The notes under the pieces are model-generated. The model did no database searches and was not told the origin of the DNA. It saw only the letters and a list, made by a program, of their open reading frames with translations. A DNA stretch of 64,000 nt, taken from contig CP075494.1 of assembly GCA_021613535.1 (NCBI GenBank), positions 5,890,001-5,954,000 of the forward strand, read 5' to 3'. The translations under genes and the position numbers were made by a program. Below, one piece after another: positions 61,901-64,000 of the stretch. This DNA comes from Adineta vaga (taxonomy: Eukaryota > Rotifera). Within the stretch, counting starts at the first letter, position 1. Each line of letters opens with the position of its first letter.

Positions 61901-62013
61901 ATATATATATATGATTTCTAACGAATAGCTGAGGTAAACATACCTTCAACTTGAAGAGAATAATTTAATTGAATTAAGATTATAAATGAAACAAAAAACA
62001 CCGGGATTTTCAT
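49963..62013 (-). CDS. polycystin-1-like receptor-channel, 2855 residues, 28 exons
   Basis: Exons: 62013-61944, 61880-61290, 61229-61105, 61050-60858, 60563-60367, 60300-60093, 60029-59647, 59579-58654, 58586-57413, 57359-57303, 57249-57118, 57065-56975, 56919-56831, 56775-56572, 56514-56376, 56309-55722, 55661-55543, 55483-55253, 55200-55030, 53278-53118, 53059-52547, 52497-52358, 52304-52008, 51949-51345, 51285-50760, 50705-50364, 50310-50244, 50191-49963. All phases agree. Order: signal peptide (MKIPVFFVSFIILI), LamG-like domain (24-220), WSC-like cysteine block (YGRKMN..CGCIQ), PKD-type repeats (TVDYGDGHH), REJ-like region (590-1290), GAIN with GPS CLCTHLTTF (about 1774), TM1, PLAT (TVHTGVGKEAST, VRNFVMSVEVPLGPL, CDNWLAVEKGDG), then about ten more helices with the polycystin TOP domain and pore (MLLGEINAPDMF). 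Polycystin-1 proteins work in cilia and sensory or fertilisation membranes, often with PKD2. The pore-like segment suggests it may conduct ions itself. No C-terminal coiled coil is seen. Confidence 0.93.
53389..55016 (+). CDS. DEG/ENaC (amiloride-sensitive / ASIC-type) sodium channel, nested gene
   Basis: Four exons, 53389-53491, 53556-54349, 54402-54805 and 54869-55016, give 482 residues. TM1 (AIAVLAFGVMTYFIVTCV) is in exon 1. The extracellular loop begins YPTQTRVSI...FPAVTICSGNP, has family cysteine blocks (ETVCLELCQQEFMYEQCGC, CTPW..EYQC, CPHCQSQC) and ends in the pre-TM2 motif GGQSGLWLGLSVISILGVME with the G-x-S filter. These trimeric channels carry sodium and are gated by acid, peptides or force. 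The frame is open upstream of the ATG to an acceptor-like AATAG at 53345, so a further 5' exon or a trans-splice site is possible; the HG gating motif is not seen. The whole gene lies on the opposite strand inside an intron (53279-55029) of the polycystin gene, its stop 13 nt from that intron's donor. Confidence 0.88.
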
Positions 62014-62391
62014 GTTACCGACGTCAATTGTAATTTGAGTGACTGTCGTCGATATATTATTCGAAACGACTGAATGAAATAAGAAACTATAGTTCAGAAA
62101 GCTTTATTCCTTTCTCTCTCTCTCTCTTTCTCCGGTGTATTGTACGACTTATTTTAATCATTTTATGATTAAATACGTATAAAAAATGTCTATAGAGAAA
62201 TCTAATTTTCTCAATCGATCGACGTCATTGACTAATAAGAAGGTAAAAGTAAATGAATATTTTTCATCTTACATCTTTTGTTTCTATTTGACATGAAATG
62301 TATGGGGAAATTGTTGAACAAAAACAATAAATCTATCTGGAAATTAAAAAATAATAATAAGATCGGTCACGAAAGTAGAACATAAGGTCAT

Positions 62392-62409
62392 TATATATAT
62401 ATATATATG
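62392..62409. repeat. (TA)n microsatellite
   Basis: About nine TA units. Confidence 0.75.
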
Positions 62410-63550
62410 TATTGTTGTTTTTGATTGATAATTATTTTTGAAAAAGGTCCTTACGATTGATTAATAAACTTACCAGAAAAGTCTGAGAATGAATATTATT
62501 CTATGACGTCAATAATCTAGAAAATACCAATGAGAATTGTTGTTCAGTTTCTGACTTTTGTTCAATCTACTTTTTCACTGGAATATCAGACATTATGTCG
62601 AGAGATTATTATAAACAAATCGAAATCACGATAACTTTTATTATTCATCTATCTTCAGTCAGATTCGAATATACATATATTGTTCAGTGAAAACTCAACG
62701 TTTTCATACCTTGATACGATATTGGCAAACATAATCAAGATAATTGTCATACTAAATTCATTCAAATACGATGACACTTTGATCATACTATAAAAAGTGA
62801 ATGTCCTTTTTTTATGACTTGATTTTTATCAAGAAACGTGTTTTGACAACACATTATTTAGTTGATTGAAATTGTGCCATTGCTGACTTATCACGAATAA
62901 TTCCATTATTAATTATTTGCATACTCTCTACAATATTCTGAAATACATAAATACAAATATGAATTTGATTAATAGACATCGAACGATATTTTGTAATTGA
63001 TGTGAATTATTGTAATACTATTATTTATTAACTTTCAAAGCGTCAGTAATTATCATTACAATCAATATTAGATTTACCTATTGCCTGTTCATACAAAAAG
63101 ACATCGGAGAAAAAATATTTTTGTTACACTAAGTCCTGATGTTTCGTCTTGAACTAGCATTACAAAACGATTTATATTCACAGTTCTCTCTCGATCTTGA
63201 TTTTGACAATAACAAACATGTTATTGTTAGTAGAAGATAAACCGTATTGATTATAATTTGTAAATAAAATGATGTCACAGATCAACATCAGCACGAGAAA
63301 GAAAAGGGAAACATTGTCAAGAGTTTTTTTACAACCTTGAAAAAATTCAAAAAAGTCTACAAACAAGTATTTTTTTTTCTTTCTTTTGTAAATAGATAAT
63401 CATTTCTATTGACAATTCAAATGGCTTTTCTCTCTTATTTTGTTTCAATGATAAATTACTGAGTAAAATTCGCTGAAAGATTTTAAATCATTCCTATTCA
63501 AATGTTAGTAAAACAAAATTATCTAATTGCATATATTCTTTACTTTTTCT

Positions 63551-63552
63551 AG
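63551..63552 (+). promoter_or_regulatory. splice acceptor directly before the TRPM start codon
   Basis: TTTACTTTTTCTAG abuts the ATG. Either a 5'UTR intron or a spliced-leader acceptor. Confidence 0.45.
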
Positions 63553-64000
63553 ATGTCTACAGATTCCCAAACGAATGATATAAACAAATTTATTGAGAAT
63601 AATTTAAAATCTCGTACATGTAAGGTTTATAATCGACAGGCCAAGCCAGCCAAAGATAAACCAGAAGATGCATGCGCATGCGGACGATTAATTCGCTGTC
63701 ATAGTTTCTCAGGTGAGTCTCAGCAAGTTCAGGCAAAAAAGAACAATAAATTCGACTGGAAGCTTCCCCCGAAATTTCAAACCAAACATTACAGCACAGC
63801 TGCTCCTGTTAGTGTATATGGAGAATTAGAATTCAAATCTAACAGTTGTCAATTTCTGCGATTGGAAAATCAGTCGGATCCGAAAAATGTCTATGACTAT
63901 TTGGTTAAATGTTGTGAAGGAAAAAAACCAGCCATGATTCTAAGTGTTTATGGTGGTGCGAAATATTTTACAATGACAGAACGGTTACAAAAAGAAATTA
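63553..64000 (+). CDS. TRPM-family cation channel, N-terminal part (cut by window end)
   Basis: Open frame of 149 codons from ATG 63553 to the window edge without a stop. It matches the start of the TRPM homology region (SLOG/LSDAT-type domain): INKFIENNLKSRTCKVY, ACACGRLIRCHS, VSVYGELEFKS, CQFLRLENQSDPKNVYDYL and PAMILSVYGGAKYFTMTERL. In TRPM channels this cytosolic domain binds nucleotides or calcium and precedes six membrane helices and, in some members, a C-terminal enzyme domain. Here those parts lie beyond the window, so subtype is open. A GTGAGT at 63713 looks like a donor, but the frame reads through it and continues to match the family, so it is probably not used. Confidence 0.85.
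   Translation, partial: MSTDSQTNDINKFIENNLKSRTCKVYNRQAKPAKDKPEDACACGRLIRCHSFSGESQQVQAKKNNKFDWKLPPKFQTKHYSTAAPVSVYGELEFKSNSCQFLRLENQSDPKNVYDYLVKCCEGKKPAMILSVYGGAKYFTMTERLQKEI

Larger units (their letters stand above)
62014..63552. promoter_or_regulatory. divergent intergenic region between polycystin and TRPM genes
   Basis: About 1.5 kb between two channel genes transcribed away from each other. Contains a CT-rich stretch (62115-62132) and (TA)n at 62392-62409. A 62-codon frame on - near 63178-63366 is not supported. Both promoters should lie here. Confidence 0.4.

Noticed and set aside
63713-63718. GTGAGT donor within the TRPM first exon
   Set aside because: The frame continues without stop and still matches the TRPM N-terminal region beyond it.

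Overview
The window looks like nuclear DNA of a bdelloid rotifer (Rotaria/Adineta-like). The evidence is AT-rich sequence, metazoan orthologues (SMC2, RAB1, GNL2, FAM161, SLC35A4, HEMK1, AOAH, a polycystin-1-like protein, a DEG/ENaC channel, TRPM), mostly 45-65 nt GT-AG introns, and two long ADP-ribosyltransferase/TPR proteins of a type known to be expanded in bdelloids. The taxon is an inference from gene content; no rRNA or other marker is present. All exon models below were built by hand from splice sites and reading-frame continuity.

Layout. 0.4-8.1 kb: a secreted antistasin/WAP-type inhibitor (-), acyloxyacyl hydrolase (+), a small single-pass membrane protein (+) and a Crypton-derived DUF3504 protein (-). 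8.1-12.2 kb: a gene-poor, microsatellite-rich stretch. 12.2-20.2 kb: a secreted orphan (+), GNL2 (-), a PhoD-like phosphatase (-) and a secreted S9 peptidase (+). 20.7-33.7 kb: a candidate neuropeptide precursor (-), a frameshifted GPCR (-), a frame-broken small gene with a CheD-like motif (+), an unrecognised decayed gene (-), an antiquitin (ALDH7A1) pseudogene (-), an intact ART-TPR gene (-) and an intact paralogue of the GPCR (-). 34.3-45.1 kb: SMC2, RAB1, FAM161 and SLC35A4, all on +. 45.1-46.0 kb: HEMK1 (-), which overlaps the end of SLC35A4 tail to tail. 46.9-49.5 kb: a second ART-TPR gene (+) whose 5' part holds two stops. 50.0-62.0 kb: one 28-exon polycystin-1-like gene (-) of 2855 codons, with a complete DEG/ENaC channel gene nested on the opposite strand in one of its introns. 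63.55 kb to the end: the 5' part of a TRPM channel (+).

This is a eukaryotic gene neighbourhood, not an operon, and I see no pathway-level clustering. The most notable structural points are the nested channel gene, the 6-nt coding overlap of SLC35A4 and HEMK1 with mirrored poly(A) signals, a 99-codon uORF ending 4 nt before the SLC35A4 start, a run of broken genes between 23 and 29.6 kb, and single-exon genes that could be ancient transfers. I found no CRISPR array, tRNA, rRNA, intact transposon or clear new multi-gene system.
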